Positions 34,844-43,092 of a DNA stretch of 64,000 bases are shown here, piece after piece. The position numbers and the translations under genes were made by a program. Each line of letters starts with the position of its first letter. Position 1 is the first letter of the stretch. Where the stretch lies: the NCBI GenBank assembly GCA_028287235.1, contig JAQBQB010000017.1, positions 62,001-126,000 of the forward strand, given 5' to 3'. The stretch comes from Gemmatimonadota bacterium. GTDB taxonomy: Bacteria > Gemmatimonadota > Gemmatimonadetes > Gemmatimonadales > Gemmatimonadaceae. A model generated the notes under the pieces. The model was given only the letters and a program-made list of their open reading frames with translations. It ran no database searches and was not told the DNA's origin.

Positions 34844-35412
34844 GAGGACTTCGGCAGCGCCGACGGCGGGAGCATGCCGTTCAGGCGCATGTAGTTCGCG
34901 ATCTGACTGTAGTGATCGGCGAGATCGAGCGCGTGGAGGAGCACCATGTTGACGCGCGTCGACTTCCTCTCGGCGCCGCCGGAGGTAAACGAAATCGCGT
35001 CGGGGAGTGTCGCATCGGTGACCTGTTCGATGGCCTGGTCGCAGAATGCAAACGAGGCCTTGAGCTTCGACACGAGTTCCGCCTTTGGCCACGTCGCCTT
35101 GATCGAGTCGGGCGTCGACGTATCCTTGGCGTCGATCGTCGGCTTCATCGCGCCGAAGTTGCTGCAGAAGAGATAGCTGTCGCTCGCGACATGCTGCGCG
35201 ATGTAACCGAACGTCAGCTGCGCGGGCGTCGGCTTGTAGCCGAACTTCGACTCAGGAATTGAATCGAACGCCTGCGCGATGTTGCGATGGAAGGTCGCGA
35301 TGCGGGTCTTGAATGCCGCCATGATCGGGTTGGCCTGCGGCGTCGCGGGCTGCTGAGCGGCGAGCGCGACTGGAAGGGCCAGGCCCGCTATGGCAATACG
35401 AAGTGACTTCAT
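34840..35412 (-). CDS. Exported DinB-superfamily protein
   Basis: 190 residues with a cleavable signal peptide (L-R-I-A-I-A-G-L-A-L-P-V-A-L-A-A-Q). The four-helix DinB/YfiT fold is indicated by I-P-E-S-K-F-G-Y-K-P-T-P-A-Q-L-T-F-G, H-V-A-S-D-S-Y-L (first metal-type histidine), and H-A-L-D-L-A-D-H-Y-S-Q-I-A-N-Y-M-R-L-N-G-M (a pair of histidines). The three histidines match the metal site of bacillithiol or mycothiol transferase-like DinB proteins. Secreted DinB proteins are common in this phylum; the reaction is unknown. The stop overlaps the NTF2-like start, so the two genes form one operon. Confidence 0.85.
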   Translation of the reverse strand: MKSLRIAIAGLALPVALAAQQPATPQANPIMAAFKTRIATFHRNIAQAFDSIPESKFGYKPTPAQLTFGYIAQHVASDSYLFCSNFGAMKPTIDAKDTSTPDSIKATWPKAELVSKLKASFAFCDQAIEQVTDATLPDAISFTSGGAERKSTRVNMVLLHALDLADHYSQIANYMRLNGMLPPSALPKSS

Positions 35413-35460
35413 ACGGTCTCCGATGAGAGTGGTAGCGTGGGCGAGCAGTCCGGTCCTATT

Positions 35461-35943
35461 TCACGGCTTGAGCCAGAGCAACAATACCGGACAAGTGGAG
35501 AACCCACGCCGGTATTTCACGGGAGCACTGGCCGCCTGGCAATACTCGACGCCGAGCAAATCGCGCGGCCGGATGCCGTCGAACACCTGGATGGAGTGGA
35601 GACCGTTCACATAGACGTCCACGCCGCATTTTCCATTCGGCGGTGACGGCCGCGCACCGCTACTGCTCTCGAAGCCCAGCAAGTGTTCGCGAAGCACCTC
35701 TTCGAGCGACAGGTTGCCGTTGGCACTCAACACGTCGGCGGTGATGAACCGGCCGGCCGGGTAGTGCACGCGGCGGTAGTCGAACTCCGACTGGCTGTTA
35801 GCATCTGCTGAACCTTGCAGTCTCGCGTTTTCACGGCCGCCCGACCGGGCTACCGACGATGCGGAAACCGGCTCGACGTGGGGTGCGCCGCGCACGCACG
35901 CGGCAGCGAGCGCAGACAGTACGGCCAGGGACGTCTTTCGCAT
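35461..35943 (-). CDS. Lipoprotein with isolated TonB-plug-like domain
   Basis: 160 residues. A lipobox (A-L-A-A-A-C, Cys16) is followed by a low-complexity linker and then E-E-V-L-R-E-H-L-L-G-F, C-G-V-D-V-Y-V-N-G and I-R-P-R-D-L-L-G-V-E-Y-C, with a final C-P-V-L-L-L-W-L-K. This is the core of a TonB-receptor plug ('V-Y-V-D-G ... I-x-x-I-E-V-Y ... C-G-V-I-x-I-W-T-K') without any barrel. Such stand-alone plug lipoproteins occur in Gemmatimonadota and have no assigned role. It is divergent from the LysR gene at 36043, and the dyad element at 35985-36019 lies 42 bp before its start. Confidence 0.65.
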   Translation of the reverse strand: MRKTSLAVLSALAAACVRGAPHVEPVSASSVARSGGRENARLQGSADANSQSEFDYRRVHYPAGRFITADVLSANGNLSLEEVLREHLLGFESSSGARPSPPNGKCGVDVYVNGLHSIQVFDGIRPRDLLGVEYCQAASAPVKYRRGFSTCPVLLLWLKP

Positions 35944-35984
35944 GAGCCACCTCCATCAACGAATGCTTAGGGCTGACTCGCACT

Positions 35985-36019
35985 TGCGTCAAATGCAATC
36001 TTTGCAATATCATATTGCT
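35985..36019 (-). promoter_or_regulatory. Copy B of the 35-bp dyad-containing element in the LysR intergenic region
   Basis: Read on the minus strand it is GCAATATGATATTGC (a perfect 7-1-7 palindrome, 36004-36018) followed after 6 bp by TGCATTTGACGCA (35985-35997). It sits in the 99-bp region between the plug lipoprotein (start 35943) and the LysR gene (start 36043), the normal place for a LysR autoregulation and activation site. The same element precedes the ADOP gene at 31444. Confidence 0.65.
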
Positions 36020-36042
36020 CGACCAGCAACTGGGAGTTTGTC

Positions 36043-36951
36043 ATGCTCGATGAGATGCGAACGTTCGTGGTTCTGGCCGAGTCAGGTTCGTTGCAGCGGG
36101 CGGCCGAACGGTTGTTCCTGACGCCGTCGGCGGTCACTCGGCAGATCCAGCGCCTCGAAGCGGCATTGAAGACGCCCCTGCTCGATCGTCGCGTGAAACC
36201 GGGGCGGATTACCCGTGAAGGCCGTGCGGTGCTCGACCGCGGGCGACAGATGCTGCGCATCATGGACGATCTCAAGGCGAGCGGAGCGAAGGACGCCGAG
36301 CCAACCGGACTTTTTCGCGTCGGTTTGTCGCACGCGCTCGCCCAACCGAGCCTCGTCGCGTCGATCCAGCGCTTGACGAGTCGCTTCCCCCGGCTTCAAC
36401 CGGTGCTGAGCACCCATCTCAGGCAACAGCTCATGGAGCAGTTGCGCACCGGCGAGCTCGATGTGGCACTGGCGTTCCTCTCGACTGCCGACACGACGCC
36501 CGCCGATGTGGCCGGCAGCGTGTTGGCGACAGAACGTCTGGTATTGGTCAAGGCGAGAGAACCGCAACCTCGCCCACGGCGCAGCAGTAAGTCGAAAGTT
36601 CGCGATCTCGACGCACGCTGGGTGCTCAACCCGCCGGGATGCTTTATTCGAGCCTCACTCGAGGCGAGGTTGCGCGAGCTCGGCTCTCCGTTCGAAGTCG
36701 CCGCCGCGATCAACAATATCGACATGCAATTGTCTCTTGTGGCGAGCGGCATCGGCCTCGGGCTTATCCCCGGGCGATTTCTCGCCTCGCATCCGAAGCG
36801 CCGGCGGCTGGAGCGAATCACGCGGTCCGGCATCAGCATCGAGGCGTCGATCGTGTTCATGCAAGCCGACCATTTGGGTCGGCTCGAACCTGCGGCGGCC
36901 TTTCTCCAAAATGAGTTTCGAGACCATTTCGCCGAGCGCGAGGAGCGTTGA
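36043..36951 (+). CDS. LysR-family transcriptional regulator
   Basis: 302 residues with a winged HTH at 1-60 (L-D-E-M-R-T-F-V-V-L-A-E-S-G-S-L-Q-R-A-A, then E-R-L-F-L-T-P-S-A-V-T-R-Q-I-Q-R-L-E-A-A) and an effector-binding domain to the end (T-G-L-F-R-V-G-L-S-H-A-L, G-E-L-D-V-A-L-A-F-L). It is divergent from the plug lipoprotein gene. The palindrome in the intergenic region and its near copy upstream of the ADOP gene at 31444 suggest a small regulon of envelope genes. An ADOP fragment lies downstream on the minus strand. The effector is unknown. Confidence 0.9.
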   Translation: MLDEMRTFVVLAESGSLQRAAERLFLTPSAVTRQIQRLEAALKTPLLDRRVKPGRITREGRAVLDRGRQMLRIMDDLKASGAKDAEPTGLFRVGLSHALAQPSLVASIQRLTSRFPRLQPVLSTHLRQQLMEQLRTGELDVALAFLSTADTTPADVAGSVLATERLVLVKAREPQPRPRRSSKSKVRDLDARWVLNPPGCFIRASLEARLRELGSPFEVAAAINNIDMQLSLVASGIGLGLIPGRFLASHPKRRRLERITRSGISIEASIVFMQADHLGRLEPAAAFLQNEFRDHFAEREER

Positions 36952-37077
36952 TCGCGACGAGCTCACCGGGCTGCCGACGGGGATCATCGCCTGCGATGCG
37001 TTCCCGTCAGAGGCGCAGTTCCATGAAGACCGCACTCGAGCGATACCTGTCGATCGTGTCGCGTGGCTGATACTGCG

Positions 37078-37482
37078 TCATGCTGTTCTTGGCATACGGA
37101 GCAGCACGTTGAAATAATTCGGTTGCATGAACTCGAGATCGGAGTATGGATCGATCGCGTGCTGTGCCTGAGACTCACTTTCGGCAGATACCCAACCGCT
37201 GATTCCGGCGTTGGTGAAAGGAGTGTTGATCCCCGCCGAGGCACTCGTCACGTTCGGCAGCGCCGCGACGCGCGCAGCGAGACGGTCCATGAGATCGTTG
37301 AGGGCGGTCGCGGTATAGTTGGCATCCCGAGGCACCCGCACTTCGATAGCAGTTAGACGGTCGGGATCGAAGCCGAGGTTGTCGTGTTGCAGCCGATCGA
37401 GGGTGCGCGTGAGAAGTGACGCGCTCGCGGCCACCACGACAGCCAGCGCGACCTGCGCGCGGGGCGCCGTCTTGCTCGACAC
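37078..37482 (-). pseudogene. ADOP permease fragment
   Basis: The frame reads A-L-A-V-V-V-A-A-S-A-S-L-L-T-R-T-L-D-R-L-Q, then G-F-D-P-D-R-L-T-A-I-E-V-R-V-P and A-A-L-P-N-V-T-S-A-S-A-G, ending in Y-F-N-V-L-L-R-M. This matches the start of the second periplasmic domain of ADOP permeases ('L-x-V-x-x-A-L-A-x-V-L-L ... G-F-D-P-x-x-L'). Nothing resembling the flanking transmembrane halves is found on either side, and the frame ends early, so it is a remnant of about 130 residues. The BTAD gene begins beyond it on the opposite strand. Confidence 0.7.
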
Positions 37483-37568
37483 TTGCTCCGCCCCGTATGT
37501 TGACGCATGGTCGCCTCCCCGCTGTCGGCGTCAACGCATCTCTGCGGTTCCAACGGGCGACCGTCGCC

Positions 37569-39593
37569 GTGATCCGGCTACGGTTGCTAGGTTCCGTCGA
37601 CCTCGTCGGACGCGACGGCCAGCCGCTCGAGACGGCGCTGCGCCGCTCGAAGGTCGTCACAGTCCTGGCCTACCTCGCGGCAGCGCGTCCGCGCGGCTTT
37701 CACCGGCGCGACAAGATCGCCGCGCTGTTCTGGCCTGGGCTCGACGCGGAACGGGCGCGCGCCGCCTTGCGCGTAACGCTCACCCGGCTGCGCAACGACC
37801 TTGGCGACGACGTGATTCTCACGCGGTCGGCCGACGAGATCGCCACTGATCCGTTGCGCCTTTGGTGCGACGTCGCTGCCCTCGACGAGGCAATCCGCGA
37901 CGGCCGAGCGCTGGAGGCGGCGACACATTTCCGCGGTGATTTTCTGGACGGCGTTCACGTCAAGGGAACCTCCGACGAGCTGGAACATTGGATCGATGCC
38001 GAACGCACCTACGTGCGCAGCGAGCTGCTCGGCGCATTGCTCGCTGAGTCGGAGCGCGCCGAGCGCCGCGGAGATCGCGTCGCGACGACGACCGCGTTGC
38101 GCCGGGCGGTGGAGATCGCACCCAGCAACGAGCCTGCGAACCGGCGCTTGATCGTATCACTCGCCGCGGCGGGCGATCACGGTGGCGCGCTCCACGCGTA
38201 CGAGGTGCTCACACGCCGACTCGCGCGCGACTTCCAGGCGGCGCCGTCTGCGGAAACACAGCTCGTCGTGCGCGACTTGCGAACGATCGCAACGTTCGTC
38301 GACGAGGACGACATCGACTCGCGCGCAACACATGCAACACCTGCAACACCGGCGGCGCCGTCATCGGTGCCGGCGCCGCAGCGCCCCGCACGAACGTCGG
38401 ATGCGCCGGCATCGGTCAACCGGCGTCACGGATTTCGCCGAGTGGCGGGCGTAACGGTCGCCGCTGGTATTGTCGTGAGCGGCGCCATGGTCGTGCACGC
38501 GCGAAGCACGTTGTCTGCGTCCCCCTCATCCCCCTCCGCCGTCGCGGCGCATTGGTTCGGTGTGATACCAGCCGGCCCGAATCCCATGGGACGACTCGGC
38601 GGCCGTTCCATTCTGGATTCGACGCGTGAAGGAATCGTGCTGTTTGGCGGCGCGCTCTACAGCGGCGAGGCCAAGACGAGCCAACTGACCAATGACCTGT
38701 GGCGACTTCGCGGATTGCGCGCCGGTGAGAGCGCGCGATGGGTGCGGCTAGCGCCGACCGGTGACGCGCCGCCGCCGCGCTGGCTCTTTGGCATGACGTA
38801 CGACGCCGCGCACGATCGCGCGATCATTCACGGCGGCTCGCGCGGCTTCACGTCGCCCTGCGCGAACGACACGTGGGTGCTCGATCACGCCTCGGGCGTG
38901 GGCGCGGCGCCCGCGTGGAAGCACGTTGCAACGGCCGGCCAGTTGCCGCCGCCGCGCGCCGACATTCGGCTGGTGTACGCCGCCGCCGCGCGGCGCGCGA
39001 TCTTCGTGGGAGGTCACGACTGCGTCAACGAGTATACGCGCGACGTCTGGGTCTTGGCGTTCGACGACAGCACGCTGCACTCCGGGCGTTGGTTGATGCT
39101 CAACCCCGACACGAGCGCCGGCAGTCCGCCACACCGTGCGTCGTACTCCGCGGCGTATGATGCGGCGGCGAACCGTCTGTTCGTGTTCGGTGGCAACGCC
39201 TCAGGAAAGGTCTCGAGCGAGTTCTGGGTTCTCGATCACGCCAACGGTCTCGGCGGTCAGCCGTCGTGGCGTCCGTATCGCTGCGACCGCACTCCGCCGG
39301 CTCTGGTCAACACCGCTGCCGCATTCGACTCGGTAACGCATACCTGGGTGCTGTTCGGCGGTAGCGATTCGAGCGGCTACGAACGGCGCGACGTGTGGCG
39401 CGTGACCAATCTCGATCGCCGCAACGCCTGCCGCTGGGAGACGGTCGCGACGTCGGAGCCGACGCCGAACGCCCGCGGCGACGCGAGTGCATTCGTGGAC
39501 ACGAGAACCAACGGGTTCGTCCTGCAGGGCGGCAGGTACCAGGACACAGGATTCAGCGATGCGTGGGTGTTGAGCGGCGTGTTCCGGCGCTGA
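37569..39593 (+). CDS. BTAD-domain regulator fused to an extracytoplasmic kelch propeller
   Basis: 674 residues from the GTG at 37569 (I-R-L-R-L-L-G-S-V-D-L is the usual first strand; upstream codons look non-coding). An OmpR/PhoB-like winged HTH (about 1-90: R-R-S-K-V-V-T-V-L-A-Y-L-A-A-A) is followed by the bacterial transcriptional activation domain (helices to about residue 240: R-F-X-type pairs, A-G-D-H-G-G-A-L-H-A-Y-E). A Thr/Ala/Pro-rich linker and one membrane helix (V-T-V-A-A-G-I-V-V-S-G-A-M-V-V, about 297-311) separate it from kelch repeats (G-I-V-L-F-G-G, R-L-F-V-F-G-G-N, W-V-L-F-G-G-S-D). DNA-binding and ligand-sensing halves thus sit on opposite sides of the membrane, suggesting a one-component transmembrane regulator. 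Confidence 0.82.
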   Translation: MIRLRLLGSVDLVGRDGQPLETALRRSKVVTVLAYLAAARPRGFHRRDKIAALFWPGLDAERARAALRVTLTRLRNDLGDDVILTRSADEIATDPLRLWCDVAALDEAIRDGRALEAATHFRGDFLDGVHVKGTSDELEHWIDAERTYVRSELLGALLAESERAERRGDRVATTTALRRAVEIAPSNEPANRRLIVSLAAAGDHGGALHAYEVLTRRLARDFQAAPSAETQLVVRDLRTIATFVDEDDIDSRATHATPATPAAPSSVPAPQRPARTSDAPASVNRRHGFRRVAGVTVAAGIVVSGAMVVHARSTLSASPSSPSAVAAHWFGVIPAGPNPMGRLGGRSILDSTREGIVLFGGALYSGEAKTSQLTNDLWRLRGLRAGESARWVRLAPTGDAPPPRWLFGMTYDAAHDRAIIHGGSRGFTSPCANDTWVLDHASGVGAAPAWKHVATAGQLPPPRADIRLVYAAAARRAIFVGGHDCVNEYTRDVWVLAFDDSTLHSGRWLMLNPDTSAGSPPHRASYSAAYDAAANRLFVFGGNASGKVSSEFWVLDHANGLGGQPSWRPYRCDRTPPALVNTAAAFDSVTHTWVLFGGSDSSGYERRDVWRVTNLDRRNACRWETVATSEPTPNARGDASAFVDTRTNGFVLQGGRYQDTGFSDAWVLSGVFRR

Positions 39594-39605
39594 TCGCTGC
39601 CGGGC

Positions 39606-40085
39606 TCAGGTCTCGGTGATGACGAGCTGGCCCGGTTTTCCATCCCCGGACGTGCAGGAGCTCACACTGTACGCTGCGAATCCAGCGCTCGACCAAAAGA
39701 CTCCCCCGCCCGACTGTCCTGGCGCGAGCGTGACGTAGGGCGTGGGAGTGCCGGAACCGTACGAGAATACCGTGACCGATACCGTGGAGTTGTTCGTCCA
39801 GTAGACCGGCTGGTTTCGATGGACCGAGAGCGGGTTGGGCGAGAACAAAAAGCAGCCGGTGATCGAAATTTGTTGCGGTGCGCCGCCGTTGAGCGGCGTC
39901 ACGGTATTTGTCTGTACACCGGGCCCGATGGTAATCGTATCGGGCAGCCAGCCGCACCCGACCGACAGCGCCCGTTGACCGGCCGGACACGCCGTCGGGG
40001 TATCGTGCGGCTGTGTGGAGTCAGTCGGGCACCCAAGACAGGCGAGCATGACGAGCGCGAAAGCGACGAGAGTTGGTGTGCGCAT
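39606..40085 (-). CDS. Cupredoxin-like lipoprotein, unknown
   Basis: 159 residues with a lipobox (M-L-A-C-L-G-C, Cys19). After a cysteine-containing linker the protein has strand-like sequence with V-Y-W-T-N-N-S-T-V-S-V-T-V-F, T-L-A-P-G-Q-S-G-G-G-V-F-W-S and G-F-A-A-Y-S-V-S-S-C-T-S-G-D-G-K-P-G-Q-L-V-I-T. This follows the plastocyanin-type order 'W-x-N ... G-x-x-x-x-x-F ... Y-x-C ... G-x-I-x-V' but lacks the histidine copper ligands, so any copper binding is doubtful. It is convergent with the BTAD-kelch gene, with 12 bp between stops. Its function is unknown. Confidence 0.55.
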   Translation of the reverse strand: MRTPTLVAFALVMLACLGCPTDSTQPHDTPTACPAGQRALSVGCGWLPDTITIGPGVQTNTVTPLNGGAPQQISITGCFLFSPNPLSVHRNQPVYWTNNSTVSVTVFSYGSGTPTPYVTLAPGQSGGGVFWSSAGFAAYSVSSCTSGDGKPGQLVITET

Positions 40086-40352
40086 GTGTTCCTTTGGCTA
40101 GGTGGTGCGCACGATGGTACACGGCGTGTGTTCACCAGCCAGCGCATCGGGCGTATCTTGGGCGTTACACGGGCAGTCTGATGCCCCCGGTGCCCAAGGC
40201 GCGCTTCTGCATTGCGACCCCTACGAAGCCGAAGCAGTTGATCGATACAGTAGGTGCGCGGCTGCTACAGTCACTGCTCTTCGAGGGCAAAGAAATTGTA
40301 AGACGACGGCTTTGGGGCCCGTACGGATCAATAAAGGCCGGGCAACGAGGTA
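40086..40352. other. Intergenic gap without recognised gene
   Basis: These 267 bases lie upstream of the 39606 lipoprotein gene and downstream of the truncated receptor. They contain only short unconvincing frames. The lipoprotein promoter is expected near 40090-40150, but no strong consensus is visible. Confidence 0.4.
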
Positions 40353-41135
40353 CTACGGTAACGCCGCCAGCGGCGACCGAAACATGGACGACAGACCGGC
40401 GTCCTTGATCTGCTCAATTGAAAGAATGCCTTGCAACTGTGGCACTGTCTTCGACCGTTCACGCTGCTCGGCGGTCAGCGCAGCGATGGCCAGACGTGCC
40501 TGTCCAAGATACGCGCGGTAGCTTGCTATGCCGGCCGCGTGGCAGCGCTGACGCACGTCCTCGCCGTGATAATCGCCATGACGCGATTCGAGATACCGCG
40601 CGATGCTGGTGACGATTGAGTCGCGCGTCACCGCGAACTTCTGCGCGATCCCCTTGATGGTGTCGACCTGCCCGGTGCTGAGCTTGAGACTGTCCTTCAC
40701 GAGCAGCAGTTGATCGATCGGATTGAAGCCGCGGGCAATGCGCGCCTTGATTTGTGGGAACGTGAGCTGCGAGGTACCGTCTGCGGGCCGGAGGCGCAGC
40801 AGCGCGTCGAGGAACTGCGTCTCTCGGTCGGGACCTACTTCGATACGCGCGTCCAGCGTGAGCATGAAGGGCGAGCGGAACGTGTTGCGGAACTGCGCGG
40901 AGCTGCCGAAGAGCGGGTTCACCGTGTACTTGAAGCGACTCGTGGTGGGATCGAAGCCGCGCACGGTGAGCAGCGTGGGATCGGCGAAGGCAAATTGTCC
41001 CCAGCCGTGCAGCCGGTTCGAGCCGTGCAGCGTCTGATCCAATCCGCTCAGGACATTGTTGACGAGGAGCTGCACGGAGCCGCGGTCACCGAGGCCCAAG
41101 CGGTAGCCCTCGGGCGAGATGGGCAGGTTGAGCAT
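40353..41135 (-). pseudogene. C-terminal remnant of a TonB-type receptor
   Basis: The 260-residue frame begins abruptly at L-N-L-P-I-S-P-E-G-Y-R-L-G-L-G-D-R and continues through barrel-like sequence (T-L-L-T-V-R-G-F-D-P-T-T-S-R-F-K-Y-T-V-N, then F-R-S-P-F-M-L-T-L-D-A-R-I) into a helical tail with L-T-A-E-Q-R-E-R-S. It matches the last barrel strands and extra C-terminal helices seen in Gemmatimonadota SusC-like receptors. There is no signal peptide, plug or carboxypeptidase domain; the missing 5' part is replaced by IS3-type sequence beginning about 140 bp upstream, so a transposition or deletion event truncated the gene. Confidence 0.75.
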
Positions 41136-41277
41136 GGGCCTGGACGGCTCCTAAGGAGTGAGCAAGCTCGCGAACGCGAGACGCACATTCGTCGTTCTTG
41201 CCGATCATTCGATACTCTGGAAATGGTCCGTGTGTCCGCAGTCCGTCTGGATGGAGTGGCGCGCGGCCATGCAACCT

Positions 41278-41612
41278 CACCGGATCGGCATTTGTCTCGC
41301 GGGCGCTCGACATCTGGGCGTACAGGCATGGGACTCGGCTCGTGTTCATTCGGCCGGGCACGCCAGTCGAGCACGCGTACATCGAAAGCTTCCACAGCCG
41401 CTTCCGCGACGAGTGCCTTTTGGCCCAACTGATTTCTCGACATTCCCGACGCGCGCTTCCAGATTGAGCAGTTCTGTCGGGACGACAACAAGGCCCGACC
41501 CCACTCCAGCCTCGGGAACCGCCCGGACACAGTCGCAACCTACCGCGACCATCCGCAAACTGGGGACGAGCAGCTCACGCGTTTTGAGCAACGGAACTCG
41601 GCGGCCAATTGA
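41278..41612 (+). pseudogene. IS3-family transposase (OrfB) C-terminal fragment, frameshifted
   Basis: One frame reads S-A-F-V-S-R-A-L-D-I-W-A-Y, F-I-R-P-G-T-P-V-E-H-A-Y-I-E-S-F and R-F-R-D-E-C-L, the region around the last catalytic glutamate of IS3-group transposases. It runs out about 41465; the next frame continues with D-I-P-D-A-R-F-Q-I-E-Q and A-R-P-H-S-S-L-G, ending at the TGA at 41610-41612. A single frameshift near 41430 joins them. Only about a third of OrfB remains and no OrfA or terminal repeat is found. The fragment borders the truncated TonB receptor, so it probably marks that disruption. Confidence 0.8.
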
Positions 41613-41739
41613 CAATGGAACATGCGGCGTAGGCCGATCGCTCGGCGGTATGGCCGCCTCCGCCGAATGGCTGGGCGACGGTCAGCAGCGGTCCGCGATT
41701 CCAAACCAGACAACTACGAGCGGTGCAAGATGTTGCCGC

Positions 41740-43071
41740 TCATTCGTCGAGTGGATTGCCGAATTCGTCGTATTGGAACTGTCCCCCGCGCTGCTCGTCG
41801 CGGACGAGCAGTCCACCCAAGATATCGATGGTATCGCGGATCACCGCCCACAGCGGGAGCATCGGCAGCACCGCAGTGAAGCTCGGTGGTCCCGTCAAGA
41901 CCGACGTCATCACCTGCCGTCCCGCGCGCCACGTGATCTCCCATCGGTCCATGGGCTGGCGCTGGACGTGAACCTCGCACCACGAGTCCCAGCTTCGGTC
42001 TTCCTTGACGGCGAACGAGTTGATCGTTGCGGCGGTCAAGAACCGCTCGTCGTTTGCGATCATCCCCTCCAAATACAGCGTCGTCGCATTGAACTGAATG
42101 TCCGAATACCCAAATGTTACGTCCGCCGGATCATGACCTTCGAACGTCATGATGCCGGTCTCGCCATCGAAGGTGAGCTCGGCCGAGGTCCACTCGAACG
42201 GCAGATCAGCGAGAATGGCTCGTCCGCTTGCGCCGAACTCGGCGGCGAGGTCGGACGACTCCAAAGTGACGTCGACCCGGTCGATTCGGTCATTGTCCGC
42301 CGTGCCACCGACCACGCTGTCCGTGATCATCGACGCATGGACAAGGGCAAACGGCCACGTCTCCGACGTGAGCTCGAACGGGACACGGCCGAAGGTCAGC
42401 GTGCCTTGCATCACACCAGCGACCCGTCCCGTGTCGACGTCGATCGAACCTACGACGTAGAGATCGTGGTTCGACGCGCCCACGACGCCGAGAGCGGCGT
42501 CTGGCTTCGATCGAGCCGTCGTCGAGGAGACCGTCAGATCGATCGCCGCCACGCAAAATGAGTCCGCGGTCGGGCGAACGACCACGGACAATGTGTCGAT
42601 TCCCGGATCTTCGATCGAAGCGACGACCTCTGCCAACTGTTCAAACGGATCGATCCCGATCTCGTGGAAGAAGCTGGTTGTCCAATGGATGAACAACTCG
42701 TATCGCCGAAGCACCATGGGCGGCCCGCCGACGAAGCTGAGACCGCATCGAAGGAACTCGTCGCCCCATCGCACGGTTACCGCGAGGCGCGGGTCGTGGC
42801 CGAAGACGTCGATGCTGAGCACGACCTCCGTCACCCGTTCACCTGCCATTTCACTAGGCGCATGCGAGAACGCCTGATGCTCGTCGATTTTGAACAGGGG
42901 GTGTCCGAGCGCATTCCACAGAGACGGAAACGGCTTGAGATTCCATCGCCCGGTTCCGTCGTCGCCAACGACTGGGACGGCCCACTGGTTCCCGCTGCTG
43001 GTGCAAAGCGCAACCAGCGACCCCCCTGTCTGGGAACTGGCGGCCATCGCGAGTTCGTCCCAGAAAGGCAT
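41740..43071 (-). CDS. Unknown 443-residue protein, last gene of the DUF2235 operon
   Basis: The protein begins M-P-F-W-D-E-L-A-M-A-A-S-S and is rich in beta-strand-like sequence: V-T-E-V-V-L-S-I-D-V-F-G, P-R-L-A-V-T-V-R-W-G-D-E-F-L, V-Y-C-type positions absent, and repeated 'x-V-D-V-T-L-E-S', 'A-E-L-T-F-D-G-E-T-G-I-M-T-F'. It lacks a signal peptide or membrane helix. I do not recognise any family. It starts 21 bp after the EEP gene stop on the same strand, so it closes the five-gene operon. A long plus-strand frame overlaps it but has shadow-like composition. It could be a secreted toxin partner, an immunity or carrier protein; nothing in the sequence decides this. Confidence 0.65.
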   Translation of the reverse strand: MPFWDELAMAASSQTGGSLVALCTSSGNQWAVPVVGDDGTGRWNLKPFPSLWNALGHPLFKIDEHQAFSHAPSEMAGERVTEVVLSIDVFGHDPRLAVTVRWGDEFLRCGLSFVGGPPMVLRRYELFIHWTTSFFHEIGIDPFEQLAEVVASIEDPGIDTLSVVVRPTADSFCVAAIDLTVSSTTARSKPDAALGVVGASNHDLYVVGSIDVDTGRVAGVMQGTLTFGRVPFELTSETWPFALVHASMITDSVVGGTADNDRIDRVDVTLESSDLAAEFGASGRAILADLPFEWTSAELTFDGETGIMTFEGHDPADVTFGYSDIQFNATTLYLEGMIANDERFLTAATINSFAVKEDRSWDSWCEVHVQRQPMDRWEITWRAGRQVMTSVLTGPPSFTAVLPMLPLWAVIRDTIDILGGLLVRDEQRGGQFQYDEFGNPLDE

Positions 43072-43092
43072 TAGGGTACGCTCACGCGACGT

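Noticed and set aside
41158-42561. 467-codon plus-strand frame overlapping the 443-residue gene
   Set aside because: Its sequence is Arg/Pro/Ser-rich and unlike a protein; the minus-strand gene has balanced composition and is spaced as an operon member.
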